A stretch of DNA of 64,000 nucleotides from Moesziomyces globuligerus (Eukaryota; Basidiomycota; Ustilaginomycetes; Ustilaginales; Ustilaginaceae). Position 1 is the first letter of the stretch. Every line of letters starts with the position of its first letter. The notes beneath the pieces were generated by a model. It made no database searches. It had not been told where the DNA came from and saw only the letters and a program-made list of their open reading frames with translations. The position numbers and the translations under genes are program-made. The stretch covers positions 124,001 to 188,000 of the forward strand of contig JARVLF010000018.1 of assembly GCA_030849465.1 (NCBI GenBank), in the 5' to 3' direction. Shown in pieces: positions 1-11,485 of the stretch.

Positions 1-3000
1 GCCCATCGCCGCCAGATCTTGTCCGGCTCGGCCGCCTCGCTGCCGTACATGGGCAGGAACGAGTAGGAGAAGCACGTGTCGAGCGTCTCGAGCATCACCT
101 GCTGCGTCACGTCGTCGCCCGACGCCGCCGCGCCGCGCTGCGCATGGTCGGCGTCCGGATCAAAGAAACCCGCCTGGCGCGCCAGCGTCACCACCGTGCC
201 GTGCGAGATGCCGGCCACGGTGCGCGTCGCCGCATCGCTGCTCAGGAAGTTGTTGCTCTGGAACAGCATGAGCGCCTGCACCACCGAGCACTTGTCCTTG
301 ACGCTCTTGCACTTGCTCGCAAACGTGCGCATCAGCATCTCGGTCTTTTCGCTCATCACGATCGGCTTGACCAGCTCCTGCCCGTCCTCCTCGTCCACGT
401 ACCGCCCCGGCCGCTTCTCGATGATGCGCTGCAGCTCCGACGCCGGCTCCACCGCCGAGCCGTGGCTGTTGATGATGTGCACCGCCGACTTGGGCACCAC
501 CTCCTCGCCGCCCCACCACTTGCGTCCGGCTTCGTGTCCGCCCAGCATGCAGATCGCAAACGCCAGGCATCCCGGCTGCGTGTCCATGCGGAACGTGGGC
601 TCGTGGATGACGGGAAAGTGCTTGAGCAGGTTCTGCTGCGCATGCAGCGCAAGCATGCTCAGCCGCGTGATGGGCGGCAGGTTCCAGTGCAACACCGAGT
701 AGCACGGCCGAAACATCTCGGGCGGGATGAAGAACGGGTTATTGACATCTGTCAGCGCCTTTTCGAGCGGCGTCGGCGTCGGCGACAGCTCGAGGCTCGG
801 CGCCTCGACCGCGCCGAGGTCGAGCACCGCACCGCCCGCATCCGCAGCGACGTTCTTCGAGTTGAAGTAGTCCGAGACGTTGGTGGTGTCCACCTTGCCA
901 GATCCAGCTGTGCTGCTCAGCGCATTGAGCAGCTGCTGGATGCTCGGGCTCATGAGCCAGCCGAGCGCACTCATCTGGACGCCCGGTGTGCCGCTGTGGG
1001 CGGCGGCCGTGGCTACGCCGCCGGCGCTGGGATTCGAGAACATCGAGTGGTCCCAGTTGGGCGTGCAGAACTGCGAATTGCCCAGTGTTGCCGAACTGAG
1101 CGCCATCGTGGGGCCGTTGAAAAAGGAGATTTCGCTTCCATGGATCCCGGCTCTCAACTCCTGGGCGCCGCCCTGAAGCCTCAGAAGAAAGGCTTCGGGT
1201 CCTGGCGTGAGAGCCCCTCCATCAAAATACTGCTGCGACTCGTTCTTGACAAACCGACTCGGCGTATCGATGCCGCTGCTGCTGTGGCCCATCGAGGCGG
1301 GCGTCGACGTGACGATGCCGCTGCCCGAGGAGGCCGAGTTCGACGCCCCACTCGAAGCGGGCACTGCAGCCGACGGGCCGGCGGACAGTGATGCCGTCGA
1401 TGCCGCCTCTGCCGTCGATGACGACGTGGTCGGCGCCGAGGTGACAGCAGACGCAGCCGAAGTGGACGCCGCCGTAGCCGCCGAGCTGGCACCCGATGTA
1501 GCCTTTGCCTCGCCCGCATCGGCGGCTTCGCCCTTATCGGACGAGCCGCCGAGCTTCTCACTGGACGAGCTCTTTCCGAGCTTGACGTTGGCAGGGATGC
1601 CGTCCGACTGGGGCGAGGTGCTCTGGCTGCTGGAGATGTTGATGCCCTGGAGGCTGTTGTGGCGGCTGACGGTGCGCGAGGGCGGGCGCATGCCTGTCCA
1701 CTGGCCACCGAGGTCTAGCGACGCCAGTCCACCGCCTGGTGTCGTGGGCAGGGCGGAGCGCGGGCTCGATACAAGCGGCGTATCGCGCGCGTTGGAGAAG
1801 GCCGAGAGGTAGGGCGACATGGACGAGTTGAGCGCCGTATTGGAGAAGGGGGAGAGGGGACCGAGCGTCGAGACCGAGAAGCGCACGGGCTCCTTGGGCG
1901 TCGTGGCGCCGGACGCCTCGGTGGCCTGCGTGGTCGACGTGGCTGCGGCGGCGGTCGAGCTTGACTGGTTGGACGACGAGGCGCCGGTATCCGCCGAAGA
2001 CGCCGAGGTGCCAAAGGAGAAAGCGGGGCTGTTGGCGTTGTTGGTAGCGTATCCGCCGAGGTTGGAGGAGGAGGCAGCGCCGACACCGCCCGAGAGGCCC
2101 GGCGCGGTGGAGCGGAAGTAGCTGGCGTCGGAGCCGAGGTGGGAGGCGGTGCGCGAGCGGTCGCCGAGATGGCTCAAGGGCGAGGTGACGGGAAAGCCCA
2201 AGGAGGCGAGCATGCTTGCGGTGGCGCGGGCGGCGGAGCCGGGCGTGGTGACGTGGCCGGGAGAAGGGAGCTTGGCCGTGTCGAGGCCTTCCCAGATGGC
2301 GGCGTCGGCTGCAGTGGCGAAGGAGGAGGCGGGGCGGGCTGCGTACTGGTCGTAGGCGGACTGGCGCATGTAGCGGGAGCCCGAGTTGCTAGCGTGGCGG
2401 GCGAGTGCCTGGCCGAAGCGGGGGCTTCCGTGCTCGCTTCTCGGCGCGTTCGACTCGGGGCTCGAGGGCTGGTAGAGCTGCGGATGGAGGGCAGCTACGG
2501 CCGAGTGAACGGGGAGCGGGAAGGGAGTCGAAGCGTACGGGTTAACTGCTCCCCTCCCCATATGAAAATCCGGGGGGTCCATCGAGTTTGCGTACTGGTA
2601 CGCGGCGACGGAGCTGATAGCAGCCACGGTGGTGGCGGCGGCAGCGGCCTGCGCCTGGGAGTCGGCGGCAAGGGCAGGATCGATCATCGCAGAGGGATCG
2701 TCGTCATGAGCCTGTGCACCTGCGGGCGGGTGGCCTGCGGCGGCGGCGGCAGCAGCAGCAGCGGCGGCCACGGCGATGGCGTCGTGGGTGAGCTGGTCCG
2801 AATGAGGAGCGGGTGGTGGGGGCAGGGTCCCATCGACGCCATCCGAATGGGTGAGGCTGGAAGAAGCGGCGTGTGCGGCCGAGTCTGCGCCATCGCCCGA
2901 GCCGTTGGCACCGCTAGCGGCGGCAGCGGCGGCCTTTGCAGCCTTGGTGGAGCCCTTTGGACGGCCGGGCTTTGCGGTGGAGGAGGATCGACGAGGCTTT

Positions 3001-3154
3001 GTGGTTTTGGGAGGCGATTCGCCCTCTGCGGGCTTGTCGCCGTTGCCGTCGCCGTCGAGCTGAAGCACGACGCGACATTGACGCTTGTGTCGCGAGAGGA
3101 CATCACTGGAGACGGGGCAAAAGGACCAAGGTCAGAGAGGGTGCGTTGGAAATC

Positions 3155-3210
<56 letters not shown>

Positions 3211-3673
3211 ATGGGAGAGGCGTACCTTCGGGAGAAGCCCTTGCCACAGTCACAGACGAAAGGTCGGATGTCGGCGTCTGTGGGAGCGCGACGAAGAAAG
3301 GAAGGATGAAGAAAGGGCCGAACCGAAGCGGTCAGCGGATGTAAGCGGAGAGGCATGGCGAACGCGAGCGCGGGATGGAACACTCACGTCTCCTCTCGTG
3401 GCGCCTGAGGTATTCGAGCCTAGAGTAGCTGGTGGAGCAAGTGGGGCAGATGAAGGGTGGGCCGTTGGGCATGGGACCGCCAGCTGGATCGACCGAGGTG
3501 TCGTTGGGATCGGCGTCTCCGTCGTCTCTGGTGTCGTCGTTGTCGTCGTTGGATGCGATCGAGTCGCGCTTCTGCAGCTTGCGTGCTGGGCCCGAGGGCG
3601 TCGGCGAGTCGGGACGCGCACGCACGCGGCCGTTCTCGGGCTCGGCAGCCGCGCCAAAGTAGTCGCTCTGCAT
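1..3673 (-). CDS. C2H2 zinc-finger / Fungal_trans transcription factor (3' end off window)
   Basis: Three exons: 3673-3388, 3277-3226 and 3105-1; the last is open to the window edge, so the C-terminus is missing. The first finger (about residues 74-96) has Cys76 and Cys79 and ends HERRH; the second (about 98-122) is the C-x-C variant seen in many fungal fingers and is split by intron 2 inside FSR/SDVLSRH. A basic stretch (KPRRS, KPGRPKGS) follows, then roughly 700 residues of low-complexity Ser/Ala/Pro sequence. From about residue 860 the sequence matches the fungal-specific transcription factor (Fungal_trans) domain, including LHWNLPP, HFPVIHEPTF and DKIWRRW. Seen: fingers, splice sites and open frame. 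Known: this pairing is typical of fungal DNA-binding regulators. The target is unknown. A start at 3784 would add 37 residues; 3673 was chosen because the upstream part is not compelling. Confidence 0.85.
3158..3205 (+). repeat. (CAG)16 microsatellite inside an intron
   Basis: Sixteen perfect CAG units lie inside the second intron (3106-3225) of the C2H2 factor. On the gene's own strand this is (CTG)16, placed between the donor at 3225 and a CTGAC-type branch site before the acceptor at 3106. It is transcribed but not translated if the intron is spliced. Confidence 0.95.
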
Positions 3674-5217
3674 GGTGGTCGTGTCGGGGGAAAGCCGAAG
3701 CAGGGGCATAAAAACGTGACCAACGCCAGTGGCTGGTCGGCGTCGATTCGAAAGCGCAGCAGGAAGAGCCGACGATGCTACCAAGGATGCGCCTCAGTTG
3801 GCGAAGATAGTCAGAATGCGAGGTGGGGTGGCAGTCGGCCACGGCGCGTCGAAAGGGGGCAAAGTGCGGGACAGCTCCAGGCGGATGTAGTTTCGCGAGT
3901 CCAACCGAGCCGGGTGACGGATGTGGTGAACAGTGGGCGCAACGTCAGATGGCGTGCGTGAGGGAGGGGTGGACGACGACGTCGTCGTTGGTGTCGAGCC
4001 ACCAAGTGATCCAATCGCGTTGGTGACGAGAGGATGGGAGGGGGGAGCGGAAGAGGGGCCGTGCAAGAGGATGTAGTGAGAAGGAATGCAACTCGGGCGG
4101 TCCACTAGGATGTGGGTGTGTGGAGGTGACAATGGCAGGCGCGCCTCTCTCGCTCCCTCTTGCTCTCCCTCTCTTGCCCTGACCCTACACCCCCAGCCAA
4201 CCCCGGCCCTGAGCAGCAGTCCAACGGCAGTCCAACGGCAGTCCAACGGCAGTCTGGCGGCGGTCTGACGGCGGTCGCGCGCCGGACGCAAGCGGCAGCA
4301 GAGAGGCAGCAGAGAGGCAGCAGAGAGGCAGCAGAGAGGCAGCAGCAGCAGCAGCAGCAGCAGCGGCAGCAGGCACCGATTGGACCGCCCAGCCGTGGAA
4401 AACGGGGGCAGGCGGCCAGTCTTTGCTCGAGCAGCAAACACGCGTTGGAGAGGTGGAGGCATCGGAACAGTGAAAAAATGCGCGAGAATTGATTGGATTC
4501 GAATCGCGAGCTCGTCAGGCGCGGCAGCGCATTTTGCTGCGAGTCGGGTTGGATCCAGCGGCTCCAGCCTCGCGATTTTTGCGATTTTCGCCAATTTTTC
4601 TCTCTGCGCGCCGGTCAGTGCAGCAGCGGTCACCAAGGCTTGGCCGACCTCGCCGCTGCTGCCCCGACCCGCCGTTGGCGGCGATGGACACCGCCAGCTC
4701 TTGGAACTCAGCAGCGTCTCTGCGGCTCCAAGCACGGCGCCACAGCAAGCATTCACGAGTGTGTAGAGCAAATTCACACCTGTGAGTCGTTTGACACACG
4801 TGCGTTGGTGCGCATCACGCTCATCTCGATGAGGGATGCGGTGGGGGGGGGGGGGGATGCCGCTGCACGTCGAGGCTAGTGGGCGGGGTTAGTAAGCACT
4901 CTGGGGGCGAGATGCTGGGCTGTGGGTGTCGATCGCGGTCTCACACTCGCGGCGCTTCCCCGTCCGCATTTTTCACGTCGCCTCTGTCCAAGCACGATAT
5001 TTTTGGGTGGCGAGCGAGAGCGTGACCCTGCCGATCCTGTTTGAGAGCACCCGGGCCCAGGCTGACCTTGAGGCCAAGGGTTCACCCGTACGAAAACTGA
5101 AACGTCCAAGTCCGAGTTCCGTGTTTGGGGGTCGAGTGTCAAGGTGTGGGGTCCACATGCTGTGCGTTTGTCCGTGCGCAGTCTTGCTACCATGTCATTC
5201 GGGCGTGCAGCAACACC
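3674..5217. promoter_or_regulatory. Divergent intergenic region, C2H2 factor / GOS1
   Basis: About 1.5 kb between the outward-facing starts of the C2H2 factor and GOS1, presumably holding both promoters. It contains two 11-base tandem repeats (4218-4371) and a run of 14 G at 4843-4856. No convincing gene or RNA was seen. Confidence 0.5.
4218..4371 (+). repeat. Two 11-bp-period minisatellites ending in a CAG run
   Basis: Three full copies of AGTCCAACGGC start at 4218, 4229 and 4240 and decay into GTC-rich copies. Then GGCAGCAGAGA starts at 4294, 4305, 4316 and 4327 and merges into a run of AGC triplets. Both arrays have the same 11-base period. Confidence 0.85.
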
Positions 5218-6134
5218 ATGGCGGATACGGGTACATGGGAAGCGTTGCGGCGCAAGACGCGGCAGCTGGAAACCACGATCGATGCGCGGCTCACTACCTA
5301 CTCGTCGCTAGCTTCGCAGATCGTACGCTCCACCGAGTCCTCCTCCTCCTCCTCGGGCATCTATGGCGATCATACTACGCTCGATATGGACGGTTCTCGT
5401 GGCCGAACCGACGACGAACATGTCGAAATCGCCACCGAACTCGATACCCTTCTCAACCAGCTTTCCAGCGCCGTCGATGCGCTTACGGCGAAACTCGACG
5501 ATCCAGAGACACCTCCGACCTCGGCACAACTGCATGCGGTGCAGCGACATAGGGAGGTACTCTTCGACTTCACGCGTGACTTTCGACGATCTAGATCCAA
5601 CGTCAAGCACGCCATTGATCGAAGAGATCTTCTGGGCAACGTTCATGGAGATATCAAGTATGTATCACACCACAAGCGCATGCTGTAAAGGCCAAGAGCT
5701 AACAAGTATGGAATGCTTGAAACAGTGCGTACAAGGCCGCACACGCTAGCGACGCAGATGCCCTCCTCGCAGAGAGAGGTCACATTGATAACTCGCACGC
5801 CATGATCGATCGCACCTTGGAGTAAGTCATTCCCGCCCTTGACCACCCCCACTGCCCCAAACCGACATCACTTGATGAGAGCGAGCTACTGACTCACTCT
5901 CACTTCCTCCCTCCCCCGCACGCTAGGCAAGCATATGCCACACGTTCCGACTTCGCCGACCAGCGCAACGTCCTCCAGTCCGTCTCGTCCCGCATGGCCT
6001 CCACCGCCGCCCAAGTACCCGGCATCAACAGCCTCATCTCGCTCATCGCCCGTCGCCGCCGCAGAGACTCTCTCATCCTTGGCTGCTTGATAGGCACCCT
6101 CACCGTCCTCCTCCTCATGTTCACCTTCCGCTAA
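5218..6134 (+). CDS. GOS1: Golgi SNARE GOS1/GOSR1 (GS28)
   Basis: Exons 5218-5657, 5726-5821 and 5927-6134 give a 247-residue protein. The N-terminus (WEALRRKTRQLETTID) and the C-terminal part (SVSSRMASTAAQVPGINSLI, then RRRRRDSLILGCLIG and a hydrophobic tail ending MFTFR) are characteristic of Gos1/GS28, a tail-anchored Qb-SNARE acting in intra-Golgi and endosome-to-Golgi fusion. The single transmembrane segment is the last 20 or so residues. Introns are 68 and 105 bases with GTATGT and GTAAGT donors, and the joined frame is exact. Another ATG at 5192 is out of frame and could act as a short upstream ORF. Confidence 0.93.
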
Positions 6135-6378
6135 TCCAATGCCTATTCCGCCCGAATGCCATCACTCCAGCATCCAAGCCAAGCCAGACCAAGCCAAGCC
6201 AGACCAAGCCAAGAGACAAGAGGAAAGAATAGTTAGAGGACAAACGCAACAAACAGGATGGTATGAGGAGCCAACACGACATAAGAGCGCGGAATTTTGT
6301 GGGAGAAGAGCGTGGTGCAGTAGCCACCACGACGAGGGACCTCGGTGCTCGTCGTCAGTAGAGCAGTTCGCGGATGAG

Positions 6379-9300
6379 TCACAACTCCTCGTCCTCCTCC
6401 TTGATCTGCGACGGCTTGAGCATGCCGGGCACCTTGGCCGCCGCCTCGCGCTCGGCGGCCGCCTTGCGCTGCGCCTCGGCCTCCTTGTCCTCGATGAAGA
6501 GATCCGCATTGTCCGCCGCCGCGCCGGAGCTCGCGCCAAACATCTCGCGCGAGGTGATCAAAAAGTCGCGCAGCTGCACCTTGTAAGCGATCAGGTCGCT
6601 CGAGTGCATGCAGAGCCCGTTGACAAAGTGCTCCACGTACTCGGCCTGCATGTGCGGGAACGCCGTGCGCAGCAGGTTGCTCGTGTACTGGCGGATGAAG
6701 AGCCGGTTGTTCATGTTGGCGTCCGTCTGGCTGCTCGCATCCCACAGCGGCGCCGTCACCCGGTCCGTCTCGATGAGCTCAAAGATGCGCGCGAGCAGCA
6801 CGCACTGCGTCTTGAAGCCGCTCTTGTGGTCCGAGTCCGTGAGCACAAAGAAGATGTCCTGGATGATGTTGAGCAGGTACTGCTGGTAGAAGCCGTTGGC
6901 CACCTCGAGCGGCGAGCCCGAGATGTTGTTGAGCAGCTCGAGGCAGATGTTGAGCCCCGTGTCGGCAATGTCGCGCATCGTGTGCTTGATCGCCCAGATG
7001 ATGCTGTCCATCGTCAGTTTGAACTTGGGCGGCGGCAGCTCCAGCAGCGCCGGGAAGCAGTACAGGTTGATCGCACGCAGCAGCTTGAAGAAGCCAACGC
7101 GGTGCTCGGGGAACTCGGCGAAGTCCTGGTTGATCATGTTGAGCGTCGGCTCAAACACGGCGTCGAGGATCGGCGCGATCTTGTCCGTCAGCAGGCCCTG
7201 CAGCCGCGACGTGATGGTCGCCATGACGTTGAGCACCTCGGCGTCGCGCGCCGCCGGCACGTTGCGATTGTAGTCGCCGAGGATGGCGTCGAGCAGCGAG
7301 GGGATGAGGTTGGCGTTGACCGACTCGAGGTCGTCGGCGTGGCGCACGTAGGTCTCGACCAGACGGAGGATCTCCTTCTTGATGGTGCGCAGGCCACGCA
7401 CCATGGGCGTCTTGGTGGCGATGAGCCCCTCGGACTCGACCTTGGCGCTGATGATGCCGCTGACGCTGCGGTAGAGCGCGAGCATGTCGAGGTAGATGCG
7501 GCCGATCTGGGGCAGGAAGAAGGTGCCGATCGAGACGCACGCCGAGACGTTGGTCTTGAGCACGTTGGAGAGGATCTTGATGTTCTCCGGGCTGCCGAGC
7601 ACGTCGACGTTGTTGTGCGCCTGCTGCATGAGGCTGTCCCACGCGCTGTTGGGCAGCTCCATGAGCTTGAAGATGAGGCGCTCCTGCGTGGGACGGTTGG
7701 GCTGGGCGGCGATCATGTAGCCGACGGCCTCGTAGAAGGTGTGCACCTGCAACGGCGAGAGATCGAGCGTGATGCGGTGCAGGTTGCGCAGGATCTCGTC
7801 GATGAAGGGCTCCTGCTCGCCGGCCTGCTGAATGACAAAGTGGCGGCGGCACTTTTGAGCGATCTTGATGTAGGTGTCGCAGGCCATGTCCTGCACGCCC
7901 TCGTGGCTCTCGTGCATGAACTCAAAGTTCTTGTTGACCACGGTCTTGAGGAACTTCCAGTGCGCCTTGAGGAAGCGCGGATATTGGCCGACGATGTACA
8001 TGATGTTGGAGGCGACGACGGCCTTGTTGTCCTTGCCGCGCTTCATCTCGCAGAGGCCGAGCAGGTCCTTGATGACGGTGACGAGGAAGCGCTTCTCGGT
8101 CTCCTCGTGCATGGCGCCGGAGATGGAGCCGATGGCCCAACAGAGCGTGTTGAGGTTGGCCCAGGACCATTCGGAGCCGTCGACCTGCTTTGCGAGCTTC
8201 TCGGTCATGATGTTCTCGGTGTCGAGCACGTCGAGGTGGGTGAGGTAGACGAGCACCTCGCGCATGCTCTTGTAGAGGACGATGGTGTCGGACTCCTTCA
8301 TGAACTCGCGGACGATCTCGCCCTCGTCGTTTTCGACGATGAGCACCTCCTCGGGCTTGACCATGCGCTCGATCATGACGAGGCGGAGGTTGGAGAGGAT
8401 GTCTGCGTAGATGTTCTTGCGGAGGTTGGCCGAGTTGGCCGAGTTCGAGAGGCCGTTGCCGAGGTTGAGACCGAGGAGCGGGTTCATCTCTGCGATGGGC
8501 TGGGACTGCTGCTCGGCGTAGAGTTCGCTGACGAGCTTGGACCAGTACTCGAGGCAGATCTTGAAGACCTCGCGCTCGGGGACCTGGGAGACCTTGATGA
8601 GGTACATGTGAGCGTTGAGGAGGACGTCCTTGTTGTCGGGGTTTTCGACGAGCTTGAGGTGGGTGGTGAGGAAGTTGGAGAGGAAGAGCGCGAGGTTGAG
8701 CACGAGCTCCTGCTCTGCGTCGGAGCTTGCCTCGTAGGCGGCGGCGATGTTGGTTGCGGGGGGGATCATGCGGTTGACCGAGGTCATGACCATGTTGAAG
8801 AGGACGACGAACTTGGGGTCGTACTCTATGCCGACGCTGAGGTTTGCGATCTCGGAGAGGCACTTGAGGGTGACGTTGCGGAACTCGGGCTGCTCGAGGA
8901 AGCGGCCGATGAGGTTGTCGATGACGTTGGTCTCAAAGATGTAGCCGAGGGGGATCCAGTTGAGGAAGCGGAGCATGGTTTCGAGGGTGGCCTTGATGAG
9001 GCTGGGCTTCTGGGCCTTTTCGAGCACCTCGGAGCAGAGCTGGAAGACCTCGCCGAACTCGCCGCACATCTGGTTCTTGAGCGACTTTGTCTTGAGGGTG
9101 GTCATCTGCTCTGCCGAGTAGTCAAAGATCTCTTCGGAGAGGAGGCGGAGGATGGCCATGTTGTTCTCGCAGATGGAGAGGGAGCCCTTGGAGGAGGAGA
9201 CGATTTCGGGGATGAAGGAGGGCCAGTTGTGCGGCCACTCCTGCTTGAGGATGGCGATGAGGGTGGTGTTGAGCTTGCCGAGGTAGGTTTTTTCGCGCTT

Positions 9301-9624
9301 GAGGCTGGCCTCGTCGGACGAGTGCTGGATGATCATCTCGACGATGAAGTTGCGGATGCCCTGCTGCTGGTCCTCGGGGAGGATCTTCCAGCGGGTGGAG
9401 ATGAGCTTGTCGAGGATCTGCAACGAGATGTACTTTGTCTGTGGGGACGAGCTCTGCTGGAGGATGGCGGGGACGCGCTGCCAGGCGTCGGGATGCTCCT
9501 GGAACTGGGCTAGTGTCTGCTGAGCCATTCTTTGGTCCTGGCCTGCGCCGGTGTACATGGCGGCGACGACGCGGTCCAAGAGACCGATGTCAAGGTCCTT
9601 TTCAAAGTCGAGGATGGCCTCCAT
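6379..9624 (-). CDS. CRM1: Exportin-1 (CRM1/XPO1) nuclear export receptor
   Basis: A single-exon gene of 1081 residues, the usual length of CRM1. It carries the importin-beta N-terminal motif (about residues 30-95, with QTKYISLQILDKLI), HEAT-repeat body and the very conserved central block DLLGLCEMKRGKDNKAVVAS. CRM1 binds leucine-rich export signals with Ran-GTP and carries proteins and RNPs out of the nucleus. The cysteine in GLCEMKR is residue 525 and matches the residue attacked by leptomycin B in human (Cys528) and fission yeast. It lies convergent to GOS1, 244 bases away, and divergent to PHO81. Confidence 0.97.
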   Translation of the reverse strand: MEAILDFEKDLDIGLLDRVVAAMYTGAGQDQRMAQQTLAQFQEHPDAWQRVPAILQQSSSPQTKYISLQILDKLISTRWKILPEDQQQGIRNFIVEMIIQHSSDEASLKREKTYLGKLNTTLIAILKQEWPHNWPSFIPEIVSSSKGSLSICENNMAILRLLSEEIFDYSAEQMTTLKTKSLKNQMCGEFGEVFQLCSEVLEKAQKPSLIKATLETMLRFLNWIPLGYIFETNVIDNLIGRFLEQPEFRNVTLKCLSEIANLSVGIEYDPKFVVLFNMVMTSVNRMIPPATNIAAAYEASSDAEQELVLNLALFLSNFLTTHLKLVENPDNKDVLLNAHMYLIKVSQVPEREVFKICLEYWSKLVSELYAEQQSQPIAEMNPLLGLNLGNGLSNSANSANLRKNIYADILSNLRLVMIERMVKPEEVLIVENDEGEIVREFMKESDTIVLYKSMREVLVYLTHLDVLDTENIMTEKLAKQVDGSEWSWANLNTLCWAIGSISGAMHEETEKRFLVTVIKDLLGLCEMKRGKDNKAVVASNIMYIVGQYPRFLKAHWKFLKTVVNKNFEFMHESHEGVQDMACDTYIKIAQKCRRHFVIQQAGEQEPFIDEILRNLHRITLDLSPLQVHTFYEAVGYMIAAQPNRPTQERLIFKLMELPNSAWDSLMQQAHNNVDVLGSPENIKILSNVLKTNVSACVSIGTFFLPQIGRIYLDMLALYRSVSGIISAKVESEGLIATKTPMVRGLRTIKKEILRLVETYVRHADDLESVNANLIPSLLDAILGDYNRNVPAARDAEVLNVMATITSRLQGLLTDKIAPILDAVFEPTLNMINQDFAEFPEHRVGFFKLLRAINLYCFPALLELPPPKFKLTMDSIIWAIKHTMRDIADTGLNICLELLNNISGSPLEVANGFYQQYLLNIIQDIFFVLTDSDHKSGFKTQCVLLARIFELIETDRVTAPLWDASSQTDANMNNRLFIRQYTSNLLRTAFPHMQAEYVEHFVNGLCMHSSDLIAYKVQLRDFLITSREMFGASSGAAADNADLFIEDKEAEAQRKAAAEREAAAKVPGMLKPSQIKEEDEEL

Positions 9625-11485
9625 GATGGCGGATGTGTAGCGACGAGCGCAAGAGATGAGCGGCGGCCGCGCTTCTTGTCTGTAGCGAGCTGTGTTGCCA
9701 CCAGCACACGGAGAGCGTGCGGAAAGATGCGGACCTCACTCGATTCGTTGCGAGGAGAGAGAGCGAAGGAGAAAGAGGCGGCGCTTGCGCTCGCAAAGAA
9801 AGAAAAGGGTGGGCAGAGATCGCCTCAGGAGAGGCAAGGCAGGGCGAGAGACGCCTCGGGTCGGTGCTGGCAGGTCTCGTGGCACTGCTGGAGGGTGGCA
9901 CAACGCAAGATGCAAATGCAGACGCGGATGATCGTGAAAGGACGATGCTTTGCGTTGCGATGCGATGCGATGAGATGCGATGCGATGGGGCGCGGTGAGG
10001 TCGGAGGAGAAGAGGCAGAGGTGTGGATGCGGATGCGAATGGAAGGCGAGCGAGTGAGTGGGCGAGTGATTGGTCGGGTGAAAGGGGGGTGGAGGAGGCG
10101 AAAATGAAGGGATGAGCAGTCGCAGCGCAGCTCGAATCTCAATCGACGACGCGATGGACCGAGCGGAAAGCAACAGAAACGCCGGCCACTCATCCGACTG
10201 GCTGGCTGGCTGGCTGACTAGCGGTCTGTCTGGCTGGCCCTGGCTGAGCATCGGATGAAGCGAGTCTGAGCGCAGGTTGCTGTGCTCGGCCACTCAGCAG
10301 CGCTCAATCGCTTTCTAATTTCACAGTGCTTGCCCTGCCTGCGAGCCAGCCGCGCGTCTCCCTGTTGTGTGGCAGCGGATGCCCATTTTCTGCTGAATTC
10401 CACCTCAGCGCGCCGCAAATTGAACGGCTTTCTACAGTCAATCGGTGCATCGGGTCGAGCGGCGGTCGCTAATCGGTGTGCGGTATTGCATGGCAGAGTT
10501 TTGTTTGATGGCAAGACCCAACACGCATTTTGGAATATTTGAGCATGGTCGCGCCGCCGCCGCCCCCGCCCCGTTGGTGCGAACGAATCAGCTTGGCAAA
10601 ACGTGCGCACGTGTTGGTGACCAGCGGCGGGCAAGCGCCGTGCAAGCGCAGCCAGCCAGCCAGCCAGCCATCCAGCCAGGCCCTTTCTCTCGGTCGGCGG
10701 CAGCATTCGCTTCGCTCCGACCAGGCTGGCTTTCTCACTCGAGTCGGCATCCCGCCAACCCATCGCGATACTTTTGATACTTCCGTCCTTCGATCCATCA
10801 CACTCCCTCAGCCTCTGAGCGTGGCGTGAGAATCCGACGGCCAGCCGCCGATTGGTATGAGAAGGGGAAAGAAAGCGTTCGGTGCCAACTCTGGCAATGC
10901 CATCGCGGATGCAACTGGACCCTGCGGCGTCGCGCCTTTTCTGTGAACTGTGCGGAGAACTGCACTTGAAGAGCTGCAGCTCAGCCTTCGCATGCACGAA
11001 GCTCTGGGTTGCTCGGGCCAATTTTCGGTGCATCCGAGAGAGGCCGCTGCTGCTAACGCTGCGAAGGCTGCGAAGGCTGCTGCCTGGTCCGCTTCTACCG
11101 GGCCTTTCGGCTGAGTGTGTGTGGTGTGTGGCTGCCAATTTGCATCGGCTGCCATCCGCTCTTCCTCCAGGTTTCCTAGCAGCTCGACCAGCTCAAGCAC
11201 GATCAACGCTACCATTCGCTCCGTCACATTCGCTTTCACCTCGAACAGCAGCAACGCGAGTGACCACGATCGGAGCACGCCGCCTCCCAGATTCGCCCTC
11301 GATATCGCTGACAGCCAGTCCCAACTCGACCCGCCATGCTCGCACCCTAGACTGGGCACAACCGCTCCCCTCCTGCCGTTTTTTGCTGCTGGCGCTGCCC
11401 TTTGGATAGCCACATTGGCCCTGCTCCCGCTATCTACCGCTCGCATCAACTCCAGCCGTGCTAGCGCGGACATCGTTCGTCCACC
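9625..11485. promoter_or_regulatory. Divergent intergenic region, CRM1 / PHO81
   Basis: A 1.86 kb gap between two outward-facing starts. It holds an ATGCG pentamer run (9951-9987), a TGGC run (10199-10216) and an oppositely oriented GCCA run (10650-10680). One CACGTG at 10608-10613 matches the site known for Pho4/NUC-1 factors; a single hexamer in this length is close to chance. Open frames here have no recognisable protein character. Confidence 0.45.

Noticed and set aside
4480..4510. tRNA B-box-like GATTCGAATC
   Set aside because: No A box at the right distance, no T-stem or acceptor stem pairing.
6139..9513. Open frame of over 1100 codons antisense to CRM1
   Set aside because: Its protein is a low-complexity Leu/Glu/Val/Arg mix without domain. 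Strong use of C- and G-ending codons in CRM1 removes stops from the opposite strand.
10218..11138. 306-codon minus-strand frame in the CRM1/PHO81 gap
   Set aside because: Spans simple repeats and promoter sequence, with no recognisable motif or codon bias like the real genes.
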